NCBI GenBank assembly: GCA_015680685.1
Contig: MNCI01026530.1
Location: 71,075-135,074, forward strand
Direction of reading: 5' to 3'
Source of the DNA: Gnetum montanum
Lineage: Eukaryota; Streptophyta; Gnetopsida; Gnetales; Gnetaceae
Length of the DNA: 64,000 nt
In this document: piece after piece, positions 1-12,029 of the stretch
Layout of the letters: the number at the start of each line of letters is the position of its first letter
How positions within the stretch are numbered: position 1 is the first letter of the stretch
Translations under genes and position numbers: made by a program
Notes under the pieces: model-generated
What the model was told of the DNA's origin: nothing
What the model saw: the letters and a program-made list of their open reading frames with translations, nothing else
Databases searched by the model: none

Positions 1-845
1 ACGTTGGTTTCTATTTTGGAGTTAATTGTTGAACCCCTTTAGATTGTTTAGACTTATTGGCTATTGTTTATGTCCCTTCATAATCAACATTTTGTTTTTC
101 CTATTTGATTACCCATATGGATGTTGTTTGTTGGGAGTTAGCATCAAGATGTGTGGCCAATTAAAGATAGGTTCCCTAGAGATGTTTGATATTTCACTCC
201 TAGTGGGATGCATCAGTGTGGGTTTTGTTGTACATTCAACACAAGAGGGTGATCCATAGCTCATTGATCCTTTTGTATGATGCCTCCAGAACATTAAAGA
301 TGAGTCCTGGGTAACACCTCTAGCACCAGTAGTTTGCTTTGAGACTAATAAATAAATCCATGTGCATTGTAGTTTGGCATTTAGTTTAGAAATTTCAGGA
401 AAAGTACACATGACAATACTTTACATATTTGAAACTAAATGTGGTGCATGCTAGCCTCCTTGTTCATAGGTTGATGGGTGGAAATCCGTTGGTTTGATTT
501 TTCTTATGATTCAATTGATATGTGCTCCATGATGTTTTGGATTGTTGTGTTTACTGACTTGTCTTGCAAGCCAATGCACCAAGGTTCTCACTCAGTGTAT
601 ACTAACCTCTCCTCTTTTTTGTGTAGGTTACCAAGGTTAGGTGGAGCAACGAGATCTTTTGATGTTTGCTATCAATTTTAGATTTCATGTATATTTATTC
701 TTTAGCATTAGTTTTTTATCTTCTAGCATTAGTCTTTTATCTTCTAGCATTGTTACAACATTTTATTAACTTGTATTAGACTATTCCCTTGAATGTTTTA
801 TATGTTTGGATTATGGATTTTATGTATGGTTGAACATTTCATAAT
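1..845. other. Anonymous sequence left of the nest
   Basis: I recognise no gene or transposon here. Short open frames exist but none resembles a known protein. The one visible structure is a 21-base unit built on TAGCATTAG, repeated about 2.5 times at 701-752. The last five bases, 841-845 (ATAAT), are the left target-site duplication of solo LTR H; the matching copy is at 28472-28476, more than 27 kb away. Confidence 0.5.
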
Positions 846-1098
846 TGATGAGCGGCGAGTACCCCCTATGCCCAACGATACAAATCACTAAGTATTCATG
901 CGTGTCCTGGTCGAATTTCGTGGACTTATAACCTTCTAAGCACACTAGTCTCTAGGAAGTGAAACCAACCATTACAATTGTTGTCTTTCCAATTACACTT
1001 GTAAAATGGAAAGATATGGTTAAGTGCACTTGAGGCATATGATTTTTATGATTTTTATGTTTTGTGTTTTAAGTCACTTAAGGATAAGAATAATGAAT
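846..1098 (-). repeat. Solo LTR H, segment 1
   Basis: First part of an LTR that starts TGATGAGC at 846. It is interrupted at 1098 by element E. The LTR resumes at 17905, is interrupted again by element G, resumes at 28012 and ends ATTCATCA at 28471. The three parts sum to 863 bases, close to the LTRs of the other gypsy elements here. ATAAT flanks both outer ends (841-845 and 28472-28476), so it is a true insertion with no internal region, meaning a solo LTR left by LTR-LTR recombination. It reads as minus because TATA and R-like features run leftward. Confidence 0.85.
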
Positions 1099-1940
1099 TG
1101 ATAAAATCACAGTTTGCCAGGTCTTGATATCGGATACACGATATCAGGTACGTGATATCACAACTTGGACACAATATCGTGATTCCTATGTTAGCCTATA
1201 AATATAGCACTCAGGCACACAGCGAGGAGGAGATTAGTCAATCTTTAGTCACTTTTTAGTTTTCAATTTCTTACAGTTAGCTTTAGTGTTATTTTCAAGT
1301 GCATGCTCGTAGTGTGATGCTTGTAATTGTATGAAACCTTTGTTCAAGTGTGATGTACTTGGACACGCACACGATCGGCAATAAAGATCAATATTACTCC
1401 ATCATTGCAACATTCACTTAGCTTTTAATTTGTTTTAATTATTGATTATTTATTGCTATTTTCTTAGTTAACATTTCTTTTATCATCATTTACTATTCTT
1501 GTTGTTAATGTGAAATGAGTACGCCTTAATCACGAACATTTAGGTGTAACTACGTGGTAACCTAGTAGCTTATCAAGTAGTGCTTTGAGTGATGTGTGCT
1601 TGGTAATCCTAGAAGTCCAAGATGCATGCAGATGATTAAGGATGGATGCTCATTGCACCTAGGCTAGCTTAGATCTTATTTCCTATTGCCCGTTAGCTTC
1701 ATTAAGTTACCACTTATTGTCTTTAGAAGTAGCATAGTAGTAGGGACCACATCATACACATCACTTTGAACTAAACCATACGTGACAAAGCAATTACTAG
1801 TCCAAGTGGAAAGACAATGAACTACAATTAATGTATAACTGTCTAGGTGCTACAACTAGTCCATCTGCAAAGTTTGACCGGATCGTGTGTACACGCTCAT
1901 ATGCGTATGGTTGAGCATAAGGGTACCTCACCGCTCATCA
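1099..1940 (+). repeat. 5' LTR of element E
   Basis: Starts TGATAAAATC and ends CGCTCATCA. Upstream of the TATA box (TATAAATA, 1197-1204) it holds three GATATC palindromes and one AATATC. It pairs with the 3' LTR at 17016-17899; the length difference (842 against 884) is partly an expansion of the palindrome array in the 3' copy. Confidence 0.87.
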
Positions 1941-1958
1941 TTGGCATCATTTTCAGGG
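1941..1958 (+). promoter_or_regulatory. Primer binding site of element E
   Basis: The bases right after the 5' LTR (TTGGCATCATTTTCAGGG) align with the primer sites of D, F and G, which resemble the tRNA-Asp-type site of plant Athila/Tat gypsy elements (TGGCGCCGTTGCCGGGG from memory). This copy is the most decayed of the four. Confidence 0.55.
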
Positions 1959-2061
1959 ATGGTGCCAGTTATCTAGATTAGTTATATCATACAAGATCGC
2001 TATAGTAGGGTATTAATGATATATCTTTTAAATTCAATTAAGTTACACACAATTCATGACA

Positions 2062-2704
2062 ATGTCTCTTTCACAAAACAACAATAATGCAACATCTAGT
2101 GAGACAATTCATTGGAGAACTAATGAAATTTATGATGAAGAAGAAGTTTGGAGTACTTAATCTCATCCAGGAGTTTCATATGTTCATAGACACCCCAACG
2201 ATACTCAAAGACTTTTGTCATCCAACTCAGACACCTCTAGTGAAGATGAGACATCCCCTAGAACGAGGGGGCCTGTAAGGCCTAGGACCTTCTCAATGGG
2301 TAGCAAGAGTACATCAAGGGATGATTGGAAGACTTACAAAAGTTATGACAAGTCTTCCAGTTCCCTTTCTCCCTCTCCTCTTTCAACGTCGAGTTGTGAC
2401 ACAAATGACTATTCCTTAAGGGGTTCGACATAGAAATAAAAATCGAACCCACGGGAAAAATCAAGAATGGCAACATGAACATAGGCAACATCATCCAAAC
2501 TCATGAACTCACAACCTATTTAGTGATGATGAATCCTTGCTGGCTACTAAGAGCCTAATGCATATAATAGATGCCATTCAGATATCCTGTAGGCATTGCA
2601 AAAAAAGTTGTCTGCCCAGGCTTGATTTAAACAACTTTCCTAAGTTCTCAGAAGGCTATGATTCAAATCCACAACATCATTTACCAACCTTCTATGATGC
2701 TTGT
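2062..2704 (+). pseudogene. gag of element E, 5' part
   Basis: Start of the capsid-like Gag ORF of E (ATG at 2062). It is homologous to the N-terminal Gag of F, which starts at 9302 on the other strand: both have the acidic run near WSTQ/WST and the segment with RPRTFSM and SRDDWKTYKSYD followed by a serine run. Stops (for example after WST) and shifts break it. It ends where element F inserted; the duplication CTTGT is 2700-2704, and the same gene resumes at 10305 with no loss of Gag sequence. Confidence 0.8.
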
Positions 2705-3567
2705 TGATGAGTGGCTAGGTACCCCTACACTCAACCATATGAATATGAGCATGTACGTGTAATCCGGTCAAACTCCACAGACAGACTAGTTGTGGCACCT
2801 AGATAGTTACATGTTAATCACAGTTCATTGTCTTCCCACCTAGACTATTATTTTCTTTGACACATATGGTTTAGTTTAGAGTGAGGTGTATGGTGTGATT
2901 CCTAATTATTATGCTACTTCTAAAGTTGATGAAAATTAATTTGAGTGAACTAATAGATGATGGAAGATAAAATCTAATCTAGCCTAAGTGCAATGATCAT
3001 CCATCCTTAATCATCTGTACACATCTTGGACCTTGTGTATTACTTCTGGGATTACCAAGCACACATTACATAAGCATTACTAGATATGCTACTGGGTTAC
3101 CAAGTCGTGAGACTTAAATGTTCATGATTAAGACATACTCATTCCACATTAATAACAGAAATAGTAAACGATAATAAAGAAACATAAACTAAGAAAACAA
3201 TAGTTAATAAGTAACAATTAAAGTAATTAAAAGCTAAGTGAATGTTGCAATGATGGGGTAATCTTAATCTTTATTGTTGATTATGTGCGTGTCCAAGTAC
3301 ATCACACTCAAACAAAGGTTCTGTACAATTACAATCATCACATTGCAGGCATGCACATGGGAAAGAACTGAAAACTAATTGAAAACTAAAAAAATGACTC
3401 TACCCTAAGACTTACCAAATATTCCCTTCCTATGCACTTGAATACTATATTTATAAGCCTACACAGGAATCATGATATTGTGTATTCAATATTGTTATCT
3501 AGGCTGCAATATCACGTACCTGATATCAAGGATCCGATATCGAGGCTTGGCAAACCACAATTCATCA
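2705..3567 (-). repeat. 3' LTR of element F
   Basis: TGATGAGTGG at its left edge and CACAATTCATCA at its right edge, giving the inverted TGATGA/TCATCA ends common to this family. A GATATC/AATATC array sits near 3470-3545, next to the family's TATA position on the minus strand. The adjacent bases 3568-3580 read AATTGTGGGGTTA on the minus strand, a purine-rich 3' PPT. Confidence 0.9.
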
Positions 3568-3756
3568 TAACCCCACAATTGAATAATAACTTGTCCTTGA
3601 GTTAAACAATCAAAATGAGAATGAGTTCATTTGACTACATAGTGGATAGGTATGGGATTATTGACTAACTATGAATTACTTCATGCCACAGTGTGGAATT
3701 AAGAAAAACAAAATTAGGACACCAACACAAAATACAAAAGATAAAATTGTTGGAAC

Positions 3757-4986
3757 TCATGTGGTTCCTGGAGGTGGTGGCTCCTCCATGGGCCTCTTTC
3801 CCTTATTTTGTGCTCTAGGTTTTGGAAATGGATATCTCTAGAGGAGCGCTTGAAGCTTTTCTTCTTCGATTCGGGAATTGTGTCTCATCCATGCTAATGT
3901 TCCAGTATTTGATGGAGTTGACACCTCTCATGGGCATGGTAGTTGTGGAAACATCTGATTGGCTTTAATGTACCAAGCCGCAAATAGCCATTGTTCCTCC
4001 TCATAGGCTCTAGCCTTGTCTCTACATTTTTAGCAATCCATGAGCTATCGAGCCAAATCTGCCGCAACATTGTTTTGCCCTTGGTAGCTAGCTTTGACTA
4101 TCTCAAACTTAGAATTTGCTACCTTTAATTTCTGCAGTGTCTTCTTGTGTTTAGCAAATTCTGATTCATACTTAGCATAGGCGGATACTACCTATTTCTC
4201 CAATTCTATCCTTGAGTGTCCTACTATCAACATGGCTAAGTTGGCATACCACAGGTTTGCCAACTCCATGTACTTAGTAAGATCTTGAATCTGCAGGTCC
4301 TGACGTTTTAGTTCTGCTTGGTGGACAAAGACGTAAGTATCCAATATGGCCTACCAGTTAGCGTTTTGAGCACTAAGAGTGTTGATATGGGCTTTGGCCA
4401 TATGCATTTCATTTTCAATGATCTACTTATACATCCCCACCTATTCTTGGAAATGTTCCTTCATCTTCTCATGTCACTTAGCCTTATTCTACCACCCACT
4501 TATTTCAATGGCCATCTTCTAGTGGATCACACGTACCTCCTCCATTGAGAGGTTCTTGTTTTCTCTGGCCAAGCAATTCATGTCCTAGTTGACCCTTATT
4601 AATTGTTCTCGCATTTGTTGAAAATTCTCCTTGAAAACATTTTTCTATTTTTTTATTGTGGTCAACTAGAGATTCTCAACGACAAGGTGTTTATTTTCTT
4701 CTTGTAAGGCCTTGAGTGCTTTGGCATGTGCATACGTTTGGGCTTGTATCTTTGAAGCATCCCAATCAGCCTTCTCTTTTTCCCTTGCCACCCTTTTATT
4801 CTCTTCTAATAATTTATTTAGCTACTCCATCTGAAATGACTCTAGTTGATTAGCTAGGATAAATTGGAATGGAACTTGTTGTGCAGCGTGTAGGATGATG
4901 AACCTCTCTTGGAGTCTTTTTAACTCATCTTCTGCATGTTCAGCTCGTTGAGAATGTTTTTCTTGTTGTCCTCTTTTAGGAACTAT
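3757..4986 (-). pseudogene. ORF2 of element F, shortened coiled-coil form
   Basis: Minus-strand frame of 1230 bases aligning with both ends of the longer ORF2 of E and E': it begins with the same PKRGQ segment (the ATG is now ATA) and ends with the same EEPPPxGTT-stop tail. Between them it keeps the Glu/Lys/Gln-rich coiled-coil part and lacks the N-terminal domain found at 14350-14950 in E, so it is an internally deleted version. Several stops interrupt it. The role of ORF2 is unknown; a structural or packaging role alongside Gag is only an inference. Confidence 0.65.
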
Positions 4987-5299
4987 CTATAATCACACTA
5001 GGATCAATTGTTAGTAAGGTCATTTAACAAAATTTGATTACCTTATACTTTACTCATTACCTTTAATAAATTCAATTCTTTCCTAATGTGATTTCAAAGT
5101 TGAAAATTTTCAAGAAAATTTCCTAAAAGTTTTAATGTCGGGCCCAAATTAATTAGGTGACTTCAAAAATAATTTTCATGGTTTGGGTGAAGAAAATAAA
5201 ATTAATTTGGCATACATTTTTAGCATTTCTGAAGGTCACTTACCCCTTATGATATCCTTCAGGCAACAGTGAATTTTGAAAAAGTTACGTGTGACTTGG

Positions 5300-5600
5300 A
5301 GCGTACCCTTCCCCCACAACTAAGTTAAACACTCTAGGTTTAAGTAGGTTTGATCAGAAAGAGAATCAGAGCATTAATGAATAAGATATTGATGTTTAAA
5401 TGATATGTTCTTAGAGTGTGAGAATTCATGGAAGAAAATTATAACAACTCTCCTTGCATGAACAATTGAAAATGACATTGATGTATGTGGGAGGGTCCAT
5501 ATATATAGATTTTATAGACATGATATCATGTACGTGCTAGTGTAGAACCAATATTGTGTCAGACCCGATACTCAGTACTTGATATCACGTCCCTTTCGAA
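5300..5600 (-). promoter_or_regulatory. Internal promoter-like block and PPT-like motif of element F
   Basis: On the minus strand a set of GATATC/ATATTG motifs (about 5600-5520) is followed by TATAAAATC (5516-5508) and a TATATATA stretch, then by the G-rich motif AGTTGTGGGGGAAGGGTA near 5321-5303. The same order occurs at 13440-13730 in E and 38265-38550 in E', each time upstream of ORF2. It looks like the palindrome-plus-TATA layout of the LTRs, but lies inside the element. Confidence 0.5.
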
Positions 5601-6974
5601 ATAGGGTACTTGCCAAAATTGATAAATTTTTGAAGTTTCAGGACTAAGAATGAAGGTTGTAAGGTAAAGTTGAAAGATCTAGGGTAACGTTGAGTAGACC
5701 TAAAGACACCAGAAGTGTACTAAAGTGGAACTATACAATGAAGTTTGTGAATAGGGTGAGCCAAAAGGACATGTAGTGGTGCACAGGAATGTTTGGGTTG
5801 AAATGATGATAAAGAAAAGAACAAATTCAGCACTGCAGTACTCGGAGGGTATAAGGTGATGTGGTGGTGTGCAATGAGTGCAAATTACAAAAGTTAGTCA
5901 AGTGGGTTCTTCCCAAAGTAGGTTCCTACCTATCATGCCCTTATGTAACCACACCTTAAATATCTGTAGGCACTGGAAGGGTTAAATGCAATCTGCACTG
6001 GTGCAACAAAACACACACATGTTGAATACCACCATGATGAGGTATGAGTTCTATGCCACACAAGATGCGAGTGAGAAATACTTGGACAATGGGATGAGAT
6101 GAATTGTAGAAGGGATTGTAGAGATTGATACATGAGGTAACTTACCCTGGACATAATGAATCCAAAGTGTTGTGCATGATTAAGGTACCAAGATCACAAC
6201 CAAGCCCATACCTCTGATCAGTGACATCACATTGTTGCATCCCCATGATAGACAACCATAACAGGATCACAACAGCAAGGTGTACGATCACTTGTCATTT
6301 TTCACAAGGGAGGAGTGATTTGAATTTGTCAGCAACATGTTTTTCTTGATCTTTTCTTTTTCGTTTCTCTTCTTTCTTTTCTTTTTCTTCTTTTGGACGC
6401 TTTGGCACTTTGTCTTTCCCAAAAGTGATCCAGAGAAGCCACCAACCTTTAGGCATGGGTACATGTCTTTCCAGTGGGACCCCACAAAACAACATTGAGT
6501 TCCTTTATTGAGTGCCTTTATCATAGCTCTTACTCCCATTTTTTGTTAGATCTACAAGGATCTTAATACAACCAAGCTGCATGATAGCACCTACAGATGT
6601 CACCAAAGGGAATCCACAAGTCCCCTTGATGTCACATCCTTTCCATTCCCTCTTAGTTTATCACTCTTCACTCTAGGCATAATGAGTACAAAGTTACTTT
6701 AAGTTTTAATGATAACAAGAATATCATCATACCCAAAGTAGAACCTCTTATTAATAGAATGGGTGGGGTGGATATTGTGGGCTCATTGTCCAAATAATTA
6801 GTTACCTGGGACTTAATAGCATAGAACGACACCTCAACTAATAAGTCACATAAGTATTTATTTCATAGATGAGATCACCCTCAAAAAGATAGAATGACAA
6901 ATTAAAAATAAAAAACTAGAAAACAAAAAATTGTAAAATCAAAGAAAAGGAAAAACATTTACTAATTCTGCTTA
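5601..6974 (-). other. Spacer of element F between gag and the internal promoter
   Basis: Non-coding segment homologous to 12030-13430 of E and to the 3' spacers of G, D and J. A recognisable landmark is the block near 6452-6480 (GGCATGGGTACATGTCTTTCC), also seen near 20135, 56960 (inverted) and 62374. Frames here are short and low-complexity (a K/E-rich run from the purine tract around 6340-6400), so I annotate no protein. Confidence 0.55.
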
Positions 6975-9302
6975 TTAGAATGGGGGATATCCCCCATGAT
7001 TAAACCTTTGACCATAGCTAGAATTAATAAATGGAAAATTTTGATCCATGTAGGTTGGAAATATTGGGCTTTGGTCATATCCAAACTATTGGGTGTCTTT
7101 TGATGTGGTGGTAGGAATGTACCCAAACTGAGGTTCACACACTTGATTAAAGTAGGCATAGTGTGGCAGATTATAAGATGTGTTCATGTGGTAAGAAGCT
7201 AACCCATTATGGAACCCATGACCATAAGATGGTATGCAAGGATTGATTTGTCTCTTCGCGTTGTCATATTCATTAGGCCACATGGTTGTTAGAGTGCTAA
7301 TTGGTGGCCTAGATGAGGTAACAGGAGGTGTTAAGTTCAAGGTGAAAGGTGCATCATAGTGTTGGGCTTGTGTTGATTTGGAGGATGTAGTGGCTTTAGA
7401 ACCATGCTGTCTCTTTCTGTGGTCATGCTTGAGGAAAGGACGCTTTTGACATTGTGGAGGACTTCCACTGCTATTGACAATAGTAGCGCAAGTAACGTTT
7501 GTGGATTGGTGCTGTGGTGCAGAACCTTCTGGTACAACTAGTAGTGATGTAGAAGGAGGTGAAGGATGAGAATATTGAAGGTGAGGAGAAGTGTAAGAAA
7601 CATGAGGTGGCGATCTCATGGGAGAGGATGAGGTGAAGTAGAGGATGTTAATATAGTTGGAGAAATAGGGTGTTGAATGTAATAAGTGCTTGGTTTTGGA
7701 TGGTATGAAGGGTATGGAAAATTTGATGGTGGCCTCCCCCACGACTGGGGGTTTTGTTAGTATGGTTGAACATGGTACTTCTGTACGAAATCTGGATATA
7801 GCATTCCTTCCCAATACTCATGTAAATGTGACAAGATTGGGCATTGGCCTTTGGGGTGATCGTATAGGAAAAAATCACATTTATATGTATGATTTGCAGT
7901 TGAGCTCTTATCCTTATTTTTTTCAGCCCTTCTTTCCAATTGTCAAATGGTGTTCTATCCTATTTCTAAGTTTGGCACCCTTTGTTTGTGTTGGTTGTCA
8001 AAGTGATCTTGCATGATTACACCTCTAATAATGTTTGCATATTCTCCACATTTCTCATGTATCCATTCTGTCATCTTATTGATATTTACCTCAATTTCAT
8101 CTAGTGATTCTAGTGTTGGCAAAGATGGAGATTCCACCTCCTTGAGGTGAGTTGATTTCTCCTCTTCATGATTATGGACCTTTGCTACTTTGAGATTTTG
8201 GTCCTATTGAGAATGGTCAACATTCTCCCATTTGGCTATTTCTCCATCTTCTTTTGCTACCTACTTAATAAGCTCTTGGAATTGGTGGGTCCGTAGCTCA
8301 TATAGTTGACCTAGGGCATACATCCCCAAGGTTTCCCTTGTTTTATTACAGAGCCCATTTAGGATGTGATATATTAACCTTTCCTTAGAGAATCCATGGC
8401 CTGGGCATATGTTTAACAATAAATAATATTTTTCTAAGGCCATGTCCAAGGGTTCATGTTGCCCTTTTTTCCATTCTTGGATTTGTCTCCTCAAGGTTAA
8501 CACTCTTGCATAGGTTTGATATCTTTCATTGAAGAGTTCTACCATGGTCGGCCAATGGTGAATTGATTTCAGCTTTAAAGACTTGTACCATACTTATGCT
8601 TGGCCAACGAGTGTCATAGGAGAGAGCTTAAGGTTTTTCCATCCATTATCAATATTGTTCCATGCACAGGCATTGTAGAAGGCTTGTAAATGATGTTGCA
8701 GATCTAAATCATAGCCTCTTGAAAACTTAGGAAAGTTGTTTAAGTCAAGCTTGGGTAGACGACTTTCCTTACAATGCCTATAGGATATTTGAACAACCTT
8801 TGTTATATGCATTAGGCCCTTAATGGCTAGTAAGGGTTCCACTAAGTAAGTCATGAGTTTGTGAGCTAGGATGATGTTGTCTATGTTCATGTTAGCATTC
8901 TTGACTTTGCTCATGGGTTCGATTTTTATTTCTATACCGATCCTTGAAGAAATGGTCATCTATGTCACGACCTAATGTTCAAGGAGTAGAGGGAGAGAGA
9001 GAACTGGAAGACTCATCATAACTTTTGTAAGTCTTCCAATCATCCCTAGATGTACTCTTGCTAACCATTGAGAAGGTCCTAGGCCTTATGGGCCCCCTCA
9101 CTCTATGGGATGTCCCACTCTCACTAAAAGTGTTTGAGTTGGATGACAAGAGCCCTTGAGTATCGTTGGGGTGTTCATGAACATATGAAACTCCTGCATC
9201 AGGTTGAGTACTCCAAACTTCTTCTTCATCATAAATTGCATTGGTTCTCCAATGAATTGCCTTGCTAGTTGTTGTGTTAACATTGTTGTGTAAGAGAGAC
9301 AT
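6975..9302 (-). pseudogene. gag of element F
   Basis: Capsid-like Gag, 2328 bases from ATG (9302) to TAA (6975), broken by stops and at least two frameshifts. In order: an acidic N-terminus (9302-8979); a Retrotrans_gag-type capsid domain (about 8960-8261) with the W.....GQHEPLDMALEKYY and ERLIYHILNGL segments; a zinc-knuckle-like stretch with YDHPKGQCP (near 7880, its second Cys now Phe); a long Pro/Ser/His-rich C-terminal part (7814-7086); and a tail ending YPPF. In the family Gag forms the virus-like particle and packages RNA. There is no fused protease or pol. Confidence 0.82.
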
Positions 9303-9418
9303 TGTTGTGAATTATGTGTGACTTATTTTGCAATTAATTTTCTTGTTGAAAGATATATCATTAATACTTCATTACAATGATCTTGTATGATATAACTAAT
9401 CTATATAACTAGCATCGT

Positions 9419-9436
9419 CCCCAGCAATGGTGGCAA
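9419..9436 (-). promoter_or_regulatory. Primer binding site of element F
   Basis: Reads TTGCCACCATTGCTGGGG on the minus strand, immediately after the 5' LTR. It aligns with the D site (TTGGTGCCGTTGTTGGGG) and resembles the tRNA-Asp-type primer site of plant Athila/Tat elements. Confidence 0.6.
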
Positions 9437-10299
9437 TGATGAGTGGCTAGGTACCCCTACACTCAACCATACAAATACAAGTGTGTATGCACGATTTGGT
9501 TGAACTCCGTAGATAGACTAGTTGTGGCACCTAAATAGTTACACATTGATCATAGTTCACTATCTTCCCACCTAGACAAGTATTTTCTTTGTCACGTATG
9601 ATTTAGTCTAAAGTGAGGTGTATGATGTGATTCCTAATTATTATGCTACTTCTAAAGTTGATGGGAATTAATTTGATTTAGCTAATAGACGACGGAAGAG
9701 AAAATCTAGTCTAGCCTAAGTGTGATGAGCATCCATCCTTAATCATCTGTACACATATTGGACCTCATGTACTACTTCTAGGATTACCAAGCACACATTA
9801 CTTAAGCATTACTAGATACACTATTGGATTACCAAGTAGTGACACTTAAATATTCATGATTAAGACATACTCATTCTGCATTAACAACAGAAATAGTAAA
9901 TGACAATAAAGAAACATAAACTAAGAAAATAATAATTAATAATTAAAAATTAAAGTAATTAAAAGCTAAGTGAATGCTGTAATGATGGGGTAATCTTGAT
10001 CTTGATTACCAATTGTGTGCATGTCCAAGTACGCCACACTCAAACAAAGGTTTCGTACAATTACAATCATCACACTGCGTGCATGCACAAGGGAAAGAAC
10101 TGAAAACTAACTAAAAATTGACAAAGTGACTCTACCCTAAGACTTACCAAAGACTCCCTTCCTATGTGCCTAAATGTTATATTTATAGGCCTACACAGGA
10201 ATCATGATATCGTGTATTTGATATCATTATCCAGGCTATGATATCACATACCTGATATCGAGGATTCAATATTGGGGCATGGAAAATTGCGATTCATCA
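9437..10299 (-). repeat. 5' LTR of element F
   Basis: 863 bases, same length as its partner at 2705-3567. Same TGATGAGTGGCTAGG left edge and GATTCATCA right edge. It contains a GATATC-type array around 10205-10275 and is followed by the duplication CTTGT (10300-10304), after which the gag reading of E continues. Confidence 0.9.
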
Positions 10300-10304
10300 C
10301 TTGT

Positions 10305-12029
10305 GTATGGAAAAACATTGAGAATGGGTGGCAAAGGCTTAATCTCTTTCCTATGATACTTTTTGGCCAAGAAAAAGTGTGGTATAGGTCTTTAAAACCA
10401 AATTCAATTCGCCAACCTACAATGGTAGAACTCTTCAACGAAAGATATCAAACCTATGCAAGAGTGTTGGCCTTGAGGTGACAAATCCAAGAGTGGAAAC
10501 AAGGGCAACATGAACCATTGGACATGGCCTTAGAAAGATATTACTCTTTGTTAAACAAATTCCCTAGCCATGGGTTCTTCGAGGAAAGGCTAATATATCA
10601 CATCATGGATGGGCTCCATAATGAAACAAGGAAGACCCTAGGAATGTATGCTCCAGGTCAACTATATGAACTACGAACCCACCAATTCCAGGAGCTTATT
10701 AAGCGGGTAGCAAAAGAGGAAGGAGAAATAGCCAAATGGGAGAATGTTGAAAAATCTCAATAGAACCAAACTCTTGAAATAACAAAGGTCCATAATTATG
10801 AAGAGAAGAAATCAACTCACCTCGAGGGGGTGAAACTATCCCCACCTTTGCCAATACTTAAATCACTAGGTGAAATTGAGGCAAAGATCAATAAGATGAT
10901 GGAGTGGATACATGAAAAATGTGGAGAATATGTAGACATTATTAGAGGGAGACCCACATAAGGTAACTTTGATGACCAAAACAAATAGAGGATACCAAAC
11001 CTAGAAATAGGATAGAACACCATTCAACAATCAAAAATAAGGACTAACGAAAGTAAGGATAGGGGCTCAACCGCAAATCATAAGTATCAATGCAATGTTT
11101 GCTTGTATGATCATCCCAAAGGCCAATGCCCAATCTTGTCACATCTACATGAACATTGGGGAAGAATTCTACATCCTGATTTCGTATAGAAGTATTGTGC
11201 TCAACAGTAGTGGAAAAATGCCTAGTCATGGGGGAGGCCATCACCAAACTAGCCACACCCTTTGTATCACTTGAAACCAAGTGCTTATTATGTTGAACAC
11301 CCTATTTCTCCAACTAGATCAACATCCTCTACTTCACCTTGTCATTATCACTCTTCCTAGTATCATCCACCCATGTCCTCTTCTATGAAATCATCACCTC
11401 ATGTTCATTACACTCCTCCTTACTCTCAATATTCTCATCCTTCACCTCCTTCTACATTGGCACCAATTATACTTGAAGGTTTTGCACCACAGCACCAACA
11501 AATGAACATTACTTGTGCTACCACTATCAATAGCAATGGGAGTCCTCCACAACATCGAAAGCATCCTTTCTTTAAGAATAGCTGTAGAAAGAGATAACAC
11601 AGTTCTGAAACCATTGCATCCTCCAAACCAGCACAATCCCAACACTGTGATGCACCTTCCTCTTCAAACTCAACACCTGCTATTACCATATCTAGGCCAC
11701 CAATCAATGCTCCAAAAACTATGTGGCCCAATGAATATAACAACATGGGGAGACATATCAATCCTTGCATACCATCTCATGGTCATGGGTGCCATGGTGG
11801 ATCAGCTTTTTATCACATGACCACATTTTATAATCTACCCCACTATGCTTGCTTTAATCAAGTGTGTGAACCCCAATTTGGGTACATCCCTGCCACTACA
11901 TCAAAAGATACCCAGTGGTTTGGATATGATCAAACCTCAATATTTTCAATATGCATCGATCCTAACTTTCCATTTATTAATTCTCGTCATGATCAAAGGG
12001 TTAGTCATGGGGCATATCCTCCATTCTAA
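10305..12029 (+). pseudogene. gag of element E, 3' part
   Basis: Continuation of the Gag cut at 2704. 10305-10763 encodes the capsid domain (HEPLDMALERYY, ERLIYHIMDGL, ELRTHQFQELIKRVAKEEGEIAKWENV). 11091-11129 encodes a short zinc knuckle, CNVCLYDHPKGQC, spaced CX2CX3HX4C. 11373-12029 is the Pro/Ser/Gln/His-rich C-terminal part ending GAYPPF. Stops and shifts lie between these blocks. The nearest relative in the window is the gag of F (6975-9302). The sense strand carries AGTCATGGGGGA at 11224 and AGTCATGGGG at 12003. Confidence 0.82.

Larger units (their letters stand above)
2705..10299 (-). mobile_element. Element F, pol-less gypsy-type LTR retrotransposon nested in E gag
   Basis: Complete 7595-base element on the - strand. 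LTRs 2705-3567 and 9437-10299 are both 863 bases. A perfect 5-base duplication CTTGT lies at 2700-2704 and 10300-10304. In its own reading direction the order is 5' LTR, primer site, gag 9302-6975, spacer, internal promoter-like block about 5600-5500, PPT-like motif 5321-5303, short ORF2 4986-3757, PPT 3580-3568, 3' LTR. No pol domain is present. It shares the gag+ORF2 plan of E but lacks the N-terminal half of ORF2. The two LTRs differ at many positions, so the insertion is not recent. Confidence 0.92.

Noticed and set aside
6288-6539. Lys/Glu-rich 83-codon frame.
   Set aside because: It comes from a purine tract in a transposon spacer; no homologous frame is kept in E, G, D or J.
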